A model generated the notes under the pieces. The model saw nothing but the letters and a program-made list of their open reading frames with translations, searched no databases and was not told where the DNA came from. Positions 36,629 through 44,820 of a stretch of DNA of 64,000 bases are shown piece by piece; within the stretch, counting starts at the first letter, position 1, and each line of letters opens with the position of its first letter. This DNA comes from Desulfoluna sp. Its GTDB lineage: Bacteria > Desulfobacterota > Desulfobacteria > Desulfobacterales > Desulfolunaceae. Position numbers and translations under genes: made by a program. The DNA is taken from the NCBI RefSeq assembly GCF_030145185.1, contig NZ_JAQYWB010000007.1, positions 1 through 64,000 of the forward strand, written 5' to 3'.

Positions 36629-36824
36629 CATTTTTTTATTCTCAGGCCTTCAGATTTTTCCCTAACTGGCGATATAAGACATGAGCATTCGGGTTCATCC
36701 GGCTGATGAATTCATCATTATTTTATGCTCTACAGAGCTCAGAACAATCCCGCCACATGGATGCGTCGGGCTGGGCTCCTTGTTGCGGAGGCAGCAAAAA
36801 CCCGTTGATTGACCAAGGAAGGTT

Positions 36825-37655
36825 ATGGGACGACTTGCGATTTTAAAGATTCTAAGTGCCATTTGTGCACTGATGTTGTTGGGCCTCGTCTGTTCTCCGG
36901 CCTGGGCCGGGGGGGTCAATGGGTACGGCCCTGATGGGTTGAAGCCTGACGCCGAGGCGATTGCCGTTGTGGCCAAGGCCGTGGAAGAGGTCTCCGCACG
37001 TCTTCGTGACGCGAAAGAACGGATGGTGATCCTTGCCGTTGAAGGCAATAACACGCGTGATGAAGCCCGGGAGATTGTTCTTCTGGAAGAGGTGCTTTTC
37101 AGCCATAAACGTGAGTTTGCAGGGATGGTTCAGGTTGTGGCCGATGCCGGTGAAATACCTGTGTGGCTCAAGGGAACGATGGCCGTTGTCCTGGAAAAGC
37201 AGGGATCCATCGCCGATCCTCATTTTGCGGTAAAAAAGCGTTATCGAAGCCTTCACGCCGACCTGGCCACTCAGATTGAGAAGAGTGATGTGGGGTCATG
37301 GCTTACCCTGGATAAAAATCGAACCGAGCTGGTGGTTCACCTGGAACTTCCCGTGATTTTTTCAGCGGGGGGGAGCCGGGTTTCCGGTGAGTATCGTGAA
37401 ACCCTTCATCGTGTGGCTGACGTCTTGAAACCTTATCGCCCGGCGGTGATGGTGACGGGATACACCGATACCTCAAAGGCGAAAAAACATTTTGTTTTAA
37501 GCGCAGAACGGGCGGCCAATGTGGCCCGTGAGTTTCTGGATGCGGGGATGACTTCAGATGATTTATCCATCCGAACCCGTCAGGAAAAGTCGGGGATGGA
37601 CCGGGTTGAGGTCTCTTTTCGCATCCCAGCGTCCCGGGAAGTCGTTCCGGGTTGA
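36825..37655 (+). CDS. OmpA-family outer-membrane/peptidoglycan-binding protein
   Basis: A 276-residue exported protein with signal peptide ILSAICALMLLGLVCSPAWA. The N-terminal mature half is helical, without beta-barrel repeats. The C-terminal part is an OmpA-like peptidoglycan-binding domain: LPVIFSAGGSRVSGEYRETL, then VMVTGYTDTSKAKKHFVLSAERAANVA, matching the GHTD...N..LS..RA pattern. It may link the envelope to peptidoglycan. It is monocistronic and followed by repeat-derived intergenic sequence. Confidence 0.82.
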   Translation: MGRLAILKILSAICALMLLGLVCSPAWAGGVNGYGPDGLKPDAEAIAVVAKAVEEVSARLRDAKERMVILAVEGNNTRDEAREIVLLEEVLFSHKREFAGMVQVVADAGEIPVWLKGTMAVVLEKQGSIADPHFAVKKRYRSLHADLATQIEKSDVGSWLTLDKNRTELVVHLELPVIFSAGGSRVSGEYRETLHRVADVLKPYRPAVMVTGYTDTSKAKKHFVLSAERAANVAREFLDAGMTSDDLSIRTRQEKSGMDRVEVSFRIPASREVVPG

Positions 37656-37978
37656 TTTATCGCTTCAAGCCAGGCCCCCCTGCAGGATCGCCTGAGCCTT
37701 TTTTCCAAGGCATTCCGATGGACACCCAGAAGGCTTGTGTTCCCTGCTGAATCTTCTTGACAACCAAAAATCCGCCGTGGTATTCCTGTCTCTACTGAGC
37801 ATTCGTTCAGAATATAAAACATCGTTTATAGTCTTGCAGCACAGCTGAGTTTTTCTTACTCGTCTTTTTCATCTCCTATTTTCATGAAATATTCGGGATA
37901 GGGCTTTTGAGCCCTCGAACCGAATCCATTCGACAAATCAACAGATCAAGCTGGCGTTTATCATGGAAGGAGAACCCC
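37656..37978. other. intergenic region with a family A right-end remnant
   Basis: No gene. At 37881-37903, TTTTCATGAAATATTCGGGA matches the right terminus of family A; the rest of that copy has decayed. Confidence 0.5.
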
Positions 37979-38401
37979 ATGAAGGTGCTCCACGTGGACC
38001 ACATTGGTATTGCGGTACACGGGATTGATGCAGGTCGCCTCTTCTGGGAGGACGTTCTGGGTCTTTCCTTTGAGGGAGAGGAAACGGTCGTTGAGCAGAA
38101 GGTGACCACTGCTTTTTTTCCCGTGGGTGAGAGCGAAGTGGAACTCCTTGAGGCCGTGGAGGCTGACAGCCCGGTGGGGCGATATCTTGCGAAAAGAGGC
38201 GAAGGGGTTCACCACATCGCTTTTCGCGTCGAGGATATCGATGCGGCCCTTCAGGAGCTTAAAGCCAAGGGGATCCGTTTGATTGACGAGATCCCCCGCA
38301 CCGGTGCGGGGGGAGCCCGTATCGCCTTTATTCATCCCAAAGAGACGCAAGGGGTGCTGGTAGAGTTGTGTGAGAGGTCGGGGAAAGGCGATGGGCGATA
38401 G
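37979..38401 (+). CDS. mce: methylmalonyl-CoA epimerase
   Basis: A 140-residue vicinal-oxygen-chelate protein that interconverts (2R)- and (2S)-methylmalonyl-CoA. Metal-ligand blocks are present: VDHIGIAVHGID (H7), GVHHIAFRVEDI and GVLVELCE. The start at 37979 follows AAGGAGAA. The last five or six residues (GKGDGR) and the TAG stop are encoded by heptamer array H2, which has run into the gene's 3' end, so the C-terminus may vary between strains. It works with the mutase gene downstream. Confidence 0.93.
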   Translation: MKVLHVDHIGIAVHGIDAGRLFWEDVLGLSFEGEETVVEQKVTTAFFPVGESEVELLEAVEADSPVGRYLAKRGEGVHHIAFRVEDIDAALQELKAKGIRLIDEIPRTGAGGARIAFIHPKETQGVLVELCERSGKGDGR

Positions 38402-38505
38402 GTGATAGGCAATAGGCTAAAGGTGATAGGCAATAGGCTAAAGGCGATGGGTCAAAGGTGATAGGTCAAAGGTGATAGGCCAAAGGTAATAGGTCATAGG
38501 CGCTT
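38387..38505 (+). repeat. heptamer tandem array H2 (17 units)
   Basis: Seventeen 7-bp units in one register (GGCGATG, GGTGATA, GGCAATA, GGCTAAA, GGTCAAA). An additional GGGGAAA precedes it. The first two units encode the final mce residues, and the second unit supplies its stop codon. Confidence 0.95.
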
Positions 38506-38692
38506 TAGACATAGTTTCGGCCGAAGGCCCTTTATGCTTTTTATGTCCTTCGTGATAAATACATTTTTTCCCCTCTTCCCCCTATGACGTCAATTTGCAA
38601 ACAACTTTCGCTTGAGCCGGAGAATAAAAATCTGATGCCCATCCATTCTAAGCAACACGTGATCGTTTCATTGTGAGTCTGGGAGAAGCCCT

Positions 38693-38943
38693 CACCCGGA
38701 TATTTCATGAGAAAACGATCGATTCGAAGAAATAAACATTTATTGCAATGAGTTATTGCGGAAAATTCAGTTATTTCAAAAATACAAAATGTAATTCACG
38801 ATTATCTGTTCGCTTTTCTCACCCTTCGGGCGAGCCGGGTGCACTCATCTGCTGCGTTATCAGAGCTTTGAGGTAAACCACTACATCTGCAGCTTTGATG
38901 CCTTGCAGATAAGCGCATCCGACTCGTGAAATATCCGGGCTAA
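38693..38943 (-). repeat. family A element, copy A7 (long form, inverted)
   Basis: 251-bp inverted long form with the hairpin module (GATGCCTTGCAGATAAGCGC). It ends immediately before repeat C3 (38948). No gene lies in 38506-39388. Confidence 0.85.
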
Positions 38944-38947
38944 CCCC

Positions 38948-39104
38948 GTAGGATGGGAAAAGCGCGAAGCGTGCCCATCATTGTTCGATCAACCTCCGCG
39001 GACCATATTATTATCAGCACCACAGGCAGCCCAACATCCTGCTCCCGGCAGGGGCGGTTGCCACCCATTGAGATGGGCACGGCATGACCTTTGTCCATCC
39101 TGCG
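38948..39104 (+). repeat. family C element, copy C3
   Basis: 157 bp, the same length as C2. Starts GTAGGATGGGAAAAGCGCGA and ends GACCTTTGTCCATCCTGC. Interiors differ from C2, but both ends and their sub-hairpins match. Confidence 0.7.
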
Positions 39105-39157
39105 ACGCCGCCGAAATTCCAACGGTGTTGGCGACATGGGGCCTGAATTTATAATGG

Positions 39158-39337
39158 ATGGAGCGCAGCGACGCCTCGAACGAAGCACGAAGAACAAAGA
39201 ACGAAGAACCTCCATTTATGGAGCGTAGCGACGCCTCGAACGAAGCACGAAGCACGAAGAACGAAGAACCTCCATTTATGGAGCGCAGCGACTCCTTGAA
39301 CGAAGCACGAAGAACAAAGAACCTTCATCGATGGGTG
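39158..39337 (+). repeat. three 60-bp tandem repeats upstream of mcm
   Basis: Three units of exactly 60 bp start at 39158, 39218 and 39278, each beginning ATGGAGCG and containing CTYGAACGAAGCACGAAG. The interior is itself built of near-repeats of AAGAACGAAG. They read through as an open frame but carry no ribosome site, so they look like leader sequence of the mutase mRNA. Confidence 0.9.
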
Positions 39338-39388
39338 CTGAGAAAGGGCGGCGATCAGATTGCTTTTTACCCTGAAAGGAGAATCGGT

Positions 39389-41515
39389 ATGGGCCGTGGC
39401 AATTGTCTTGAAGCCTGGCGGAAGTTGGCGGAGAAGGAGCTTCGGGACAGGGAACTTGAGAGCCTGACCCGGACCACGCCGGAGGGGATATCCATCAAGC
39501 CCTTGTATACAGAGGGAGACCTGGAGGGGCTGCCGTGGGCGGGGGCGTTGCCGGGGTTGCCTCCTTATGTCCGGGGACCGAAGGCCACCATGTACGCGGG
39601 GCGTCCCTGGACCATTCGGCAGTATGCTGGCTTTTCCACGGCGAAGGAGTCCAACGCCTTTTATCGAAGAAACCTCGCAGCAGGTCAGAAGGGGCTCTCC
39701 GTGGCTTTTGATCTGGCCACACACCGCGGGTACGACTCGGACCACCCGAGGGTGGCAGGCGATGTGGGCAAAGCCGGGGTGGCCGTGGATTCCGTGGAGG
39801 ACATGAAGATCCTTTTCGATGGGATCCCCTTAGATGCCATGAGTGTCTCCATGACAATGAACGGCGCGGTGCTTCCGGTGCTGGCCGGATACATCGTGGC
39901 CGCGGAAGAGCAGGGCGTGCCCCACGAGAAACTCACCGGCACCATTCAGAACGATATTTTAAAAGAGTACCTCACCCGCAACACCTATATTTATCCCCCG
40001 ACGCCCTCCATGCGTATTGTCTCGGATATCATCGGCTTCTGTTCAAAGGAGATGCCCCGGTACAACACGGTGAGCATCAGCGGGTATCATATGATGGAGG
40101 CCGGGGCCGATTCGGTGCTTCAGTGTGCCTTTACCCTGGCGGATGGCCTGGAGTATGTGAAGGCGGCCCTTGACGCCGGGCTCGATGTGGACGATTTTGC
40201 TCCGCGACTCTCCTTTTTTTTCGGCATCGGCATGAACTTTTTCATGGAGATCGCCATGCTTCGGGCGGCCCGCTTCCTCTGGGCGGAGATCATGGCCCGG
40301 TTCAGCCCCAAAGACCCACGATCTTCCATGCTGCGCACCCATTGCCAGACCTCCGGGTGGAGCCTGTCCCGGCAGGACCCCTACAATAATATTATTCGCA
40401 CAACCGTGGAGTGCCTGGCCGCCGTCCTGGGAGGTACTCAGTCCCTTCACACCAACGCCTTTGACGAGGCCGTTGGCCTGCCCACGGAGCTTTCATCCCG
40501 GGTGGCCCGCAATACGCAGATTGTCGTTCAGGAGGAGAGTGGGGTCTGCAACGTGGTTGATCCTCTTGGGGGCTCGTATTATGTGGAGTCCCTCACCCGG
40601 GAGATTGTGCTCAAGGTGCGTGACATTCTTGGCGAGGTGGAAACCCTCGGCGGCATGGCTCGTGCCATTGAATCGGGCATGCCGAAAATGCGTATTGAGG
40701 AAGCCTCGGCCCGTCGTCAGGCCCGTATCGATCAGGGGCTCGATGTCATCGTGGGCGTGAACCGTTATCAGGTGGAGGACGAAGACGAGCTGGAGGTGCT
40801 TGACGTGCCCGCCACCATCCGGGAAGAACAGATCGAAAGGCTTCAGGCTCTAAAGAAAAATCGTAATCAGGACGAAGTGGACGGTTGCCTTTTGGCCATC
40901 ACCCGCTGTGCCGAAGGAAAAGGCAATCTCCTGGAGGCAGTGATCCCGGCCATGCGTGCCCGCGCCACCGTGGGAGAGGTCTCCGATGCCATGGAGACGG
41001 TGTTCGGCCGATTCACCGCCACCACCCGGTGTATCTCCGGGGTTTATGCCGGAGAAATGGGAGACAGCGACACCCTGGCCACCCTCCGAAATCGTACCGA
41101 TGCCTTTGCTGAACATCATGGAAGACGACCGCGTATTCTCCTGACCAAAATGGGCCAGGACGGCCACGACCGGGGGATAAAAATTATCGCCACCGCTTAC
41201 GCCGATTTTGGTTTTGACGTGGATCTCTCCCCCATGTTTCAAACCCCCGAAGAGGCAGCGAAAATGGCCGTGGAAAACGACGTCCACGCCGTCGGGATTT
41301 CTTCTCTTGCCGCCGGTCATAAAATTTTAGTCCCGGAATTGATCCACCACCTCACCGAGCACGGCGCCCGCGATATCGCCGTCTTCGTGGGCGGTATCAT
41401 CCCGCCGGCAGATTACGACCTTTTGGCGAAGATGGGCGTGGAAGATATTTTTGGCCCAGGCACCCGCGTCACCGAATCCGCAAACCGAATTCTTAATGTT
41501 CTGCTGGACGAGTAG
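39389..41515 (+). CDS. mcm: methylmalonyl-CoA mutase, single-chain form
   Basis: A 708-residue adenosylcobalamin enzyme that rearranges (2R)-methylmalonyl-CoA and succinyl-CoA. The N-terminal catalytic barrel includes [17 protein letters not shown] (substrate tunnel) and [12 protein letters not shown]. The C-terminal cobalamin domain has the base-off DxHxxG motif (GQDGHDRG, about residue 590) and a final [15 protein letters not shown] complete single-polypeptide version, so no separate small subunit is needed. The start at 39389 follows AAAGGAGA; an in-frame upstream extension to 39158 is tandem repeat and not coding. It is followed by its chaperone meaB after 344 bp. Confidence 0.95.
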   Translation: MGRGNCLEAWRKLAEKELRDRELESLTRTTPEGISIKPLYTEGDLEGLPWAGALPGLPPYVRGPKATMYAGRPWTIRQYAGFSTAKESNAFYRRNLAAGQKGLSVAFDLATHRGYDSDHPRVAGDVGKAGVAVDSVEDMKILFDGIPLDAMSVSMTMNGAVLPVLAGYIVAAEEQGVPHEKLTGTIQNDILKEYLTRNTYIYPPTPSMRIVSDIIGFCSKEMPRYNTVSISGYHMMEAGADSVLQCAFTLADGLEYVKAALDAGLDVDDFAPRLSFFFGIGMNFFMEIAMLRAARFLWAEIMARFSPKDPRSSMLRTHCQTSGWSLSRQDPYNNIIRTTVECLAAVLGGTQSLHTNAFDEAVGLPTELSSRVARNTQIVVQEESGVCNVVDPLGGSYYVESLTREIVLKVRDILGEVETLGGMARAIESGMPKMRIEEASARRQARIDQGLDVIVGVNRYQVEDEDELEVLDVPATIREEQIERLQALKKNRNQDEVDGCLLAITRCAEGKGNLLEAVIPAMRARATVGEVSDAMETVFGRFTATTRCISGVYAGEMGDSDTLATLRNRTDAFAEHHGRRPRILLTKMGQDGHDRGIKIIATAYADFGFDVDLSPMFQTPEEAAKMAVENDVHAVGISSLAAGHKILVPELIHHLTEHGARDIAVFVGGIIPPADYDLLAKMGVEDIFGPGTRVTESANRILNVLLDE

Positions 41516-41643
41516 GGGATGGGCGAACCACAGAGGCTCAGTGTGCACAGAGGAAGGGCGAAAAAGCGTGCCAGGCTCGCGGTATGGGTTATGCGAGCAC
41601 GCCCTTATGTGACGCGTTGCCGATGGTGTAGGGGATGTGAGGT

Positions 41644-41770
41644 AGGGTGTGCTTGCGCACCGCCGAAGAACCGTAACGGTCATGAAATCTCATGTACGGG
41701 TGACCTTCAAGCCGCATAGAAATGGCAAAAGACGTTGGTTTTCCGAACAAATGGTGCGCAAGCACACCCT
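41644..41770 (+). repeat. family D miniature element, copy 2
   Basis: 127 bp, with perfect 18-bp inverted ends AGGGTGTGCTTGCGCACC / GGTGCGCAAGCACACCCT, as in 2272-2397. It lies between mcm and meaB, directly before array H3. Sequence 41516-41643 has no feature. Confidence 0.75.
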
Positions 41771-41777
41771 ACCAGCC

Positions 41778-41854
41778 GTTCACCGTTCACCACTCACCAT
41801 TAACCCTTCACTACTCACCACTCACTACATACTACATACTACATACTACATACT
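41778..41854 (-). repeat. heptamer tandem array H3 (11 units)
   Basis: Eleven 7-bp units in one register; on the minus strand GGTGAAC, GGTGAGT, AGTGAGT and four final AGTATGT. It ends five bases before the meaB ATG and so occupies the position of the ribosome binding site. Confidence 0.95.
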
Positions 41855-41859
41855 ATCCT

Positions 41860-42837
41860 ATGCCCACTTACTCCTACAACGCCACCCGTCTGATCCAAGG
41901 TGTCCTCGCCGGAAACCGGCGGGACCTCGCCCGAACCATCACCCTTTTTGAAAGCAGAAACCTTGCCCATCAAGAGGTCGCCTCTGACGTGATGCGGGGG
42001 CTCGCCCCCCATGCCGGGGGCGCTCTGCGCCTGGGAATCACCGGTGTCCCTGGGGTGGGGAAATCCACCTTCATCGAGAGTTTTGGGATTTATCTGGTTG
42101 ACCGGGGCCACCGGGTGGCTGTGCTGGCCGTGGATCCCTCCAGTCGGCTCAGCAGGGGGAGTATCATGGGAGACAAGACGCGCATGGAAGGCCTTTCGCG
42201 GCGTGATGAGGCCTTTATCCGGCCCTCTCCCTCGGGAGGGACCCTTGGCGGTGTGGCAGCACGGACCCGTGAGGCCATGGTGGCCTGTGAGGCAGCCGGG
42301 TTTGACGTGATTCTCGTGGAGACGGTGGGGGTCGGGCAGTCCGAGACCACCGTGAAAGGCATGGTCGATTTTTTCCTGCTCCTGATGCTGGCCGGAGCCG
42401 GAGACGAGCTCCAGGGCATCAAACGGGGCATCATGGAGCTGGCCGATGCCGTGGCCATTACCAAGTCCGACGGAGAGAACCGGGAGCTGGCAGAAAGAGC
42501 ACGGAAATCTTATGAAAACGCCCTCTCTTTTTTCAGCAGGGATCGAAAGGTGCCCGTGGTGACAGCCAGTGCCCTGGATGGCAAGGGGTTGGATTCCCTT
42601 GAAACCATTTTGTCTGATTTCTATACAGAGGACAAAGCGTCCGGTGCCTTAGAGCATCGACGGAAAAAACAGCAGATTGACTGGCTATGGGCGCTGGTGG
42701 AAGAGGGGCTTATGGAACGGTTTAAACAAGCTCCGAAGGTTGTTTCTCTTGTGGATGAGATGGTGGCTGGGGTGGAAAAAGGGGAGATTTTCCCCGGCCA
42801 CGCAGCGCGGAAGCTTTTGGATCGGTTTTCAGGGTAG
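41860..42837 (+). CDS. meaB: methylmalonyl-CoA mutase chaperone GTPase MeaB/ArgK
   Basis: A 325-residue G3E-family GTPase that loads and protects cobalamin in methylmalonyl-CoA mutase. It has the P-loop GVPGVGKST (about residues 61-69), the switch/Mg block VLAVDPSSRLSRGSIMGDKTRM, VETVGVGQSE and the base-recognition-like TKSD. The ATG at 41860 starts the family-typical sequence, but no Shine-Dalgarno sequence precedes it, because heptamer array H3 ends five bases upstream. Expression may therefore be weak, leaderless or repeat-dependent. Confidence 0.93.
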   Translation: MPTYSYNATRLIQGVLAGNRRDLARTITLFESRNLAHQEVASDVMRGLAPHAGGALRLGITGVPGVGKSTFIESFGIYLVDRGHRVAVLAVDPSSRLSRGSIMGDKTRMEGLSRRDEAFIRPSPSGGTLGGVAARTREAMVACEAAGFDVILVETVGVGQSETTVKGMVDFFLLLMLAGAGDELQGIKRGIMELADAVAITKSDGENRELAERARKSYENALSFFSRDRKVPVVTASALDGKGLDSLETILSDFYTEDKASGALEHRRKKQQIDWLWALVEEGLMERFKQAPKVVSLVDEMVAGVEKGEIFPGHAARKLLDRFSG

Positions 42838-42850
42838 GGGAATTGCCTTT

Positions 42851-42965
42851 GTAACTATTTAGCTCCAAAAAAAGCCTGCGGCGGCAAAGTGTGCCATCTT
42901 GAAAGCAGATATCGGATGTGAATTAACCCACGGTTCTCGGGTAAATTACATCCGTTTTTTTTCGT
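42851..42965 (-). repeat. family B remnant
   Basis: GTAACTATTTAGCTCCAAAA is the complement of a B right end, followed by the inverted GCCTGCGGCGGCAA...TTGAAAGCAG core and a degenerate interior up to about 42965. A perfect 10-bp hairpin (ATTGCTCTCG/CGAGAGCAAT, 42970-43000) follows, without a T-run. Confidence 0.6.
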
Positions 42966-43419
42966 TTCATTGCTCTCGTCTCATAAGCCGAGAGCAATAG
43001 TAATGACTGTTGTGGATGGCCTCATGATAACTTAAAAATGTACGATTTGAGATTCATAAGTAATATAGCAAGGAGGGGTTTGAGATATGATTTAATCACA
43101 AATAGATCGCGAATGCTGAATATGATTTTATCGTCTTTTCTCCATAGAACCACATTCTAAGCTCTTGATAATTGTTTCTATCTTTGCTATTTTTCAATCC
43201 ATTAGGTAAGCACAAACTCTGGTGCCCCCCGGTTTGACCGTTTCACCAGTGGCCATTGAACATCAAAATTCGATGTTATGACTAAAAAACAGGCATTTCT
43301 AAAATGCCAATGATTATCCGCTACGGAACAAACTGTAAGATTTAATGGCCAACGTTCTATCCGTCCATTAGCCCGAGCTGAGCCGTGATAAATACGTCAG
43401 GATAAATTATAGCGTTCGT
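42966..43419. other. intergenic, AT-rich, no gene seen
   Basis: Apart from the hairpin near 42970-43000, nothing is recognisable. Composition shifts to AT-rich, and this continues through the next two genes. Confidence 0.5.
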
Positions 43420-43563
43420 TTAGCCCGAAGGGTGAGAAAATCAGACAGAATACCGTGGATTACATTTTGTATTCTTGAAACAACGGAAAATATTGCTGCA
43501 AAGAACTATAATTACAATTTATTCCTTAGCCCTGATTGCTTTCTCGTGAAATATCCGGGCTAA
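43420..43563 (+). repeat. family A element, copy A8 (left end truncated)
   Basis: Starts TTAGCCCGAAGGGTGAGAAA and ends CTCGTGAAATATCCGGGCTA. The left terminal repeat and hairpin module are collapsed to TTAGCCCG. Confidence 0.8.
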
Positions 43564-43641
43564 ATCGCTTTGGACAGCCATCAAGTCTGCGTTTTGACAA
43601 GATGTCATAACTTAAAAGAGCAAATACAAGGAGTCTATGGA

Positions 43642-44229
43642 ATGAAGAAGTTTATTTTAATGTTTCTTTTAATCTTAATACCCATTGAATCGCCTGCAGC
43701 GATGTGGACAAAACAAGTCGACGCAAAAAGCGCTGATGATCTATTTGATGGTTATTATATACAAACGACGGATAATAAATTTTATGAACTGAATATGGGG
43801 TGGGACGTGTACCCCTCCAGATTTATGGACTGTTATGATGCTGAAAAATTCTCTTCCAGAGAAGAAGCAAGAAAGAGTCGTAGTCACATATGTTGCCTCA
43901 ATCCTAAAGATAGCTCACATGAAATTTATAAAACAGACATTTCTGCAGATAAAATAAAATTTTTTATTTATGTGCCAGATAGTAGTAACCATGATTGGAT
44001 GGGTTTGAAAATGAGAGAACTCAAGAAAAAGAATGTTTATTTTCGTGATGACGAAAAAGTAAGTCGATTTACTTTTTCTGAAGACAAGCGATATGATATC
44101 TTTTCTAAAGAACGAAAAAGAAATGGAATTATAATTATTAAATTGAACGAACATCCAAAATCAGAAGTTCCTTACATTATAAGCTATGTTGGTGAGGGTA
44201 GATACAGCTTTCCCATCCAGTTTAAGTAG
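43642..44229 (+). CDS. exported hypothetical protein
   Basis: I do not recognise this 195-residue protein. It has a signal peptide (MKKFILMFLLILIPIESPAA) and a charged mature part with four cysteines (C in MDCYDAEKF, CC in HICCLNP) that may form disulfides. AAGGAG eight bases before the ATG supports translation. The gene is markedly more AT-rich than the core-metabolism genes, with AAA/ATA-rich codon use, and is bracketed by family A copies A8 and A9, which suggests acquired DNA. It is upstream of the caspase-lipoprotein gene but separated by about 590 bp. Confidence 0.65.
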   Translation: MKKFILMFLLILIPIESPAAMWTKQVDAKSADDLFDGYYIQTTDNKFYELNMGWDVYPSRFMDCYDAEKFSSREEARKSRSHICCLNPKDSSHEIYKTDISADKIKFFIYVPDSSNHDWMGLKMRELKKKNVYFRDDEKVSRFTFSEDKRYDIFSKERKRNGIIIIKLNEHPKSEVPYIISYVGEGRYSFPIQFK

Positions 44230-44596
44230 TATCTGCTGAGTTTCTGTTTTATCGGCGAAAAGAACCTGTTGAATGGAGTCACTTCCAACCGCTGTGTTCT
44301 ATTTTTGAAACAGGTCGGTGGACTTTTTGGCCTCTCAAATTGAGAGGCTCACCGAATTAAAGATCCTCGAGACGGAAAGAAGGTTTGTGTGGCACATTCA
44401 CGACGTATCGTTTCAAACTTTTGTTGAATCGATTGCCGTGCCTCCTGAAGAATCAGTGCTGGATTTTGATGGCACTGATGATCCACATTATTGGGATCAA
44501 GTCGGCATATTCTGCAACTCATATTAGGACCATTATTGGTTTTTCCACTGGATGTATCTTGTAGCACACAGCTGCTTGTACCGAATCTCAGGCTGT
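44230..44596. other. intergenic, unassigned
   Basis: A 69-codon frame at 44318-44527 (MDFLASQIERLTELKILETE...) has no ribosome site or recognisable family; it may be a decayed gene. Nothing else was seen. Confidence 0.35.
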
Positions 44597-44600
44597 AGTG

Positions 44601-44741
44601 GCCCGAAGGGTGAGAAAATCAAACAGAATACCGTGGATTACATTTTGCATTTTTAAAACGATTGAAAATATAGCTGCAATATACTGTAATTGCTGGCCAT
44701 TCCTTAGTCCAGGTTGTTTTTTCATGAAATAATCGGGTTAG
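44601..44741 (+). repeat. family A element, copy A9 (left end truncated)
   Basis: Starts GCCCGAAGGGTGAGAAAATC and ends TTTCATGAAATAATCGGGTT. Same truncated form as A8. Confidence 0.8.
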
Positions 44742-44820
44742 GTGCAGAAATAGATCGCTTTGAGCGGTTAACAACCAAGCCTCCTGTTTGACGGGAGGTT
44801 ATGATTTTCGAGGACGTATT

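Noticed and set aside
39158-39388. N-terminal extension of methylmalonyl-CoA mutase through the 60-bp repeats.
   Set aside because: A strong AAAGGAGA box and family-typical start at 39389 make the extension unlikely to be translated; kept as a finding about the leader instead.
42970-43000. Perfect 10-bp hairpin considered as a terminator of meaB.
   Set aside because: No T-run follows on either strand; the poly-T precedes it on the plus strand. Left unassigned.
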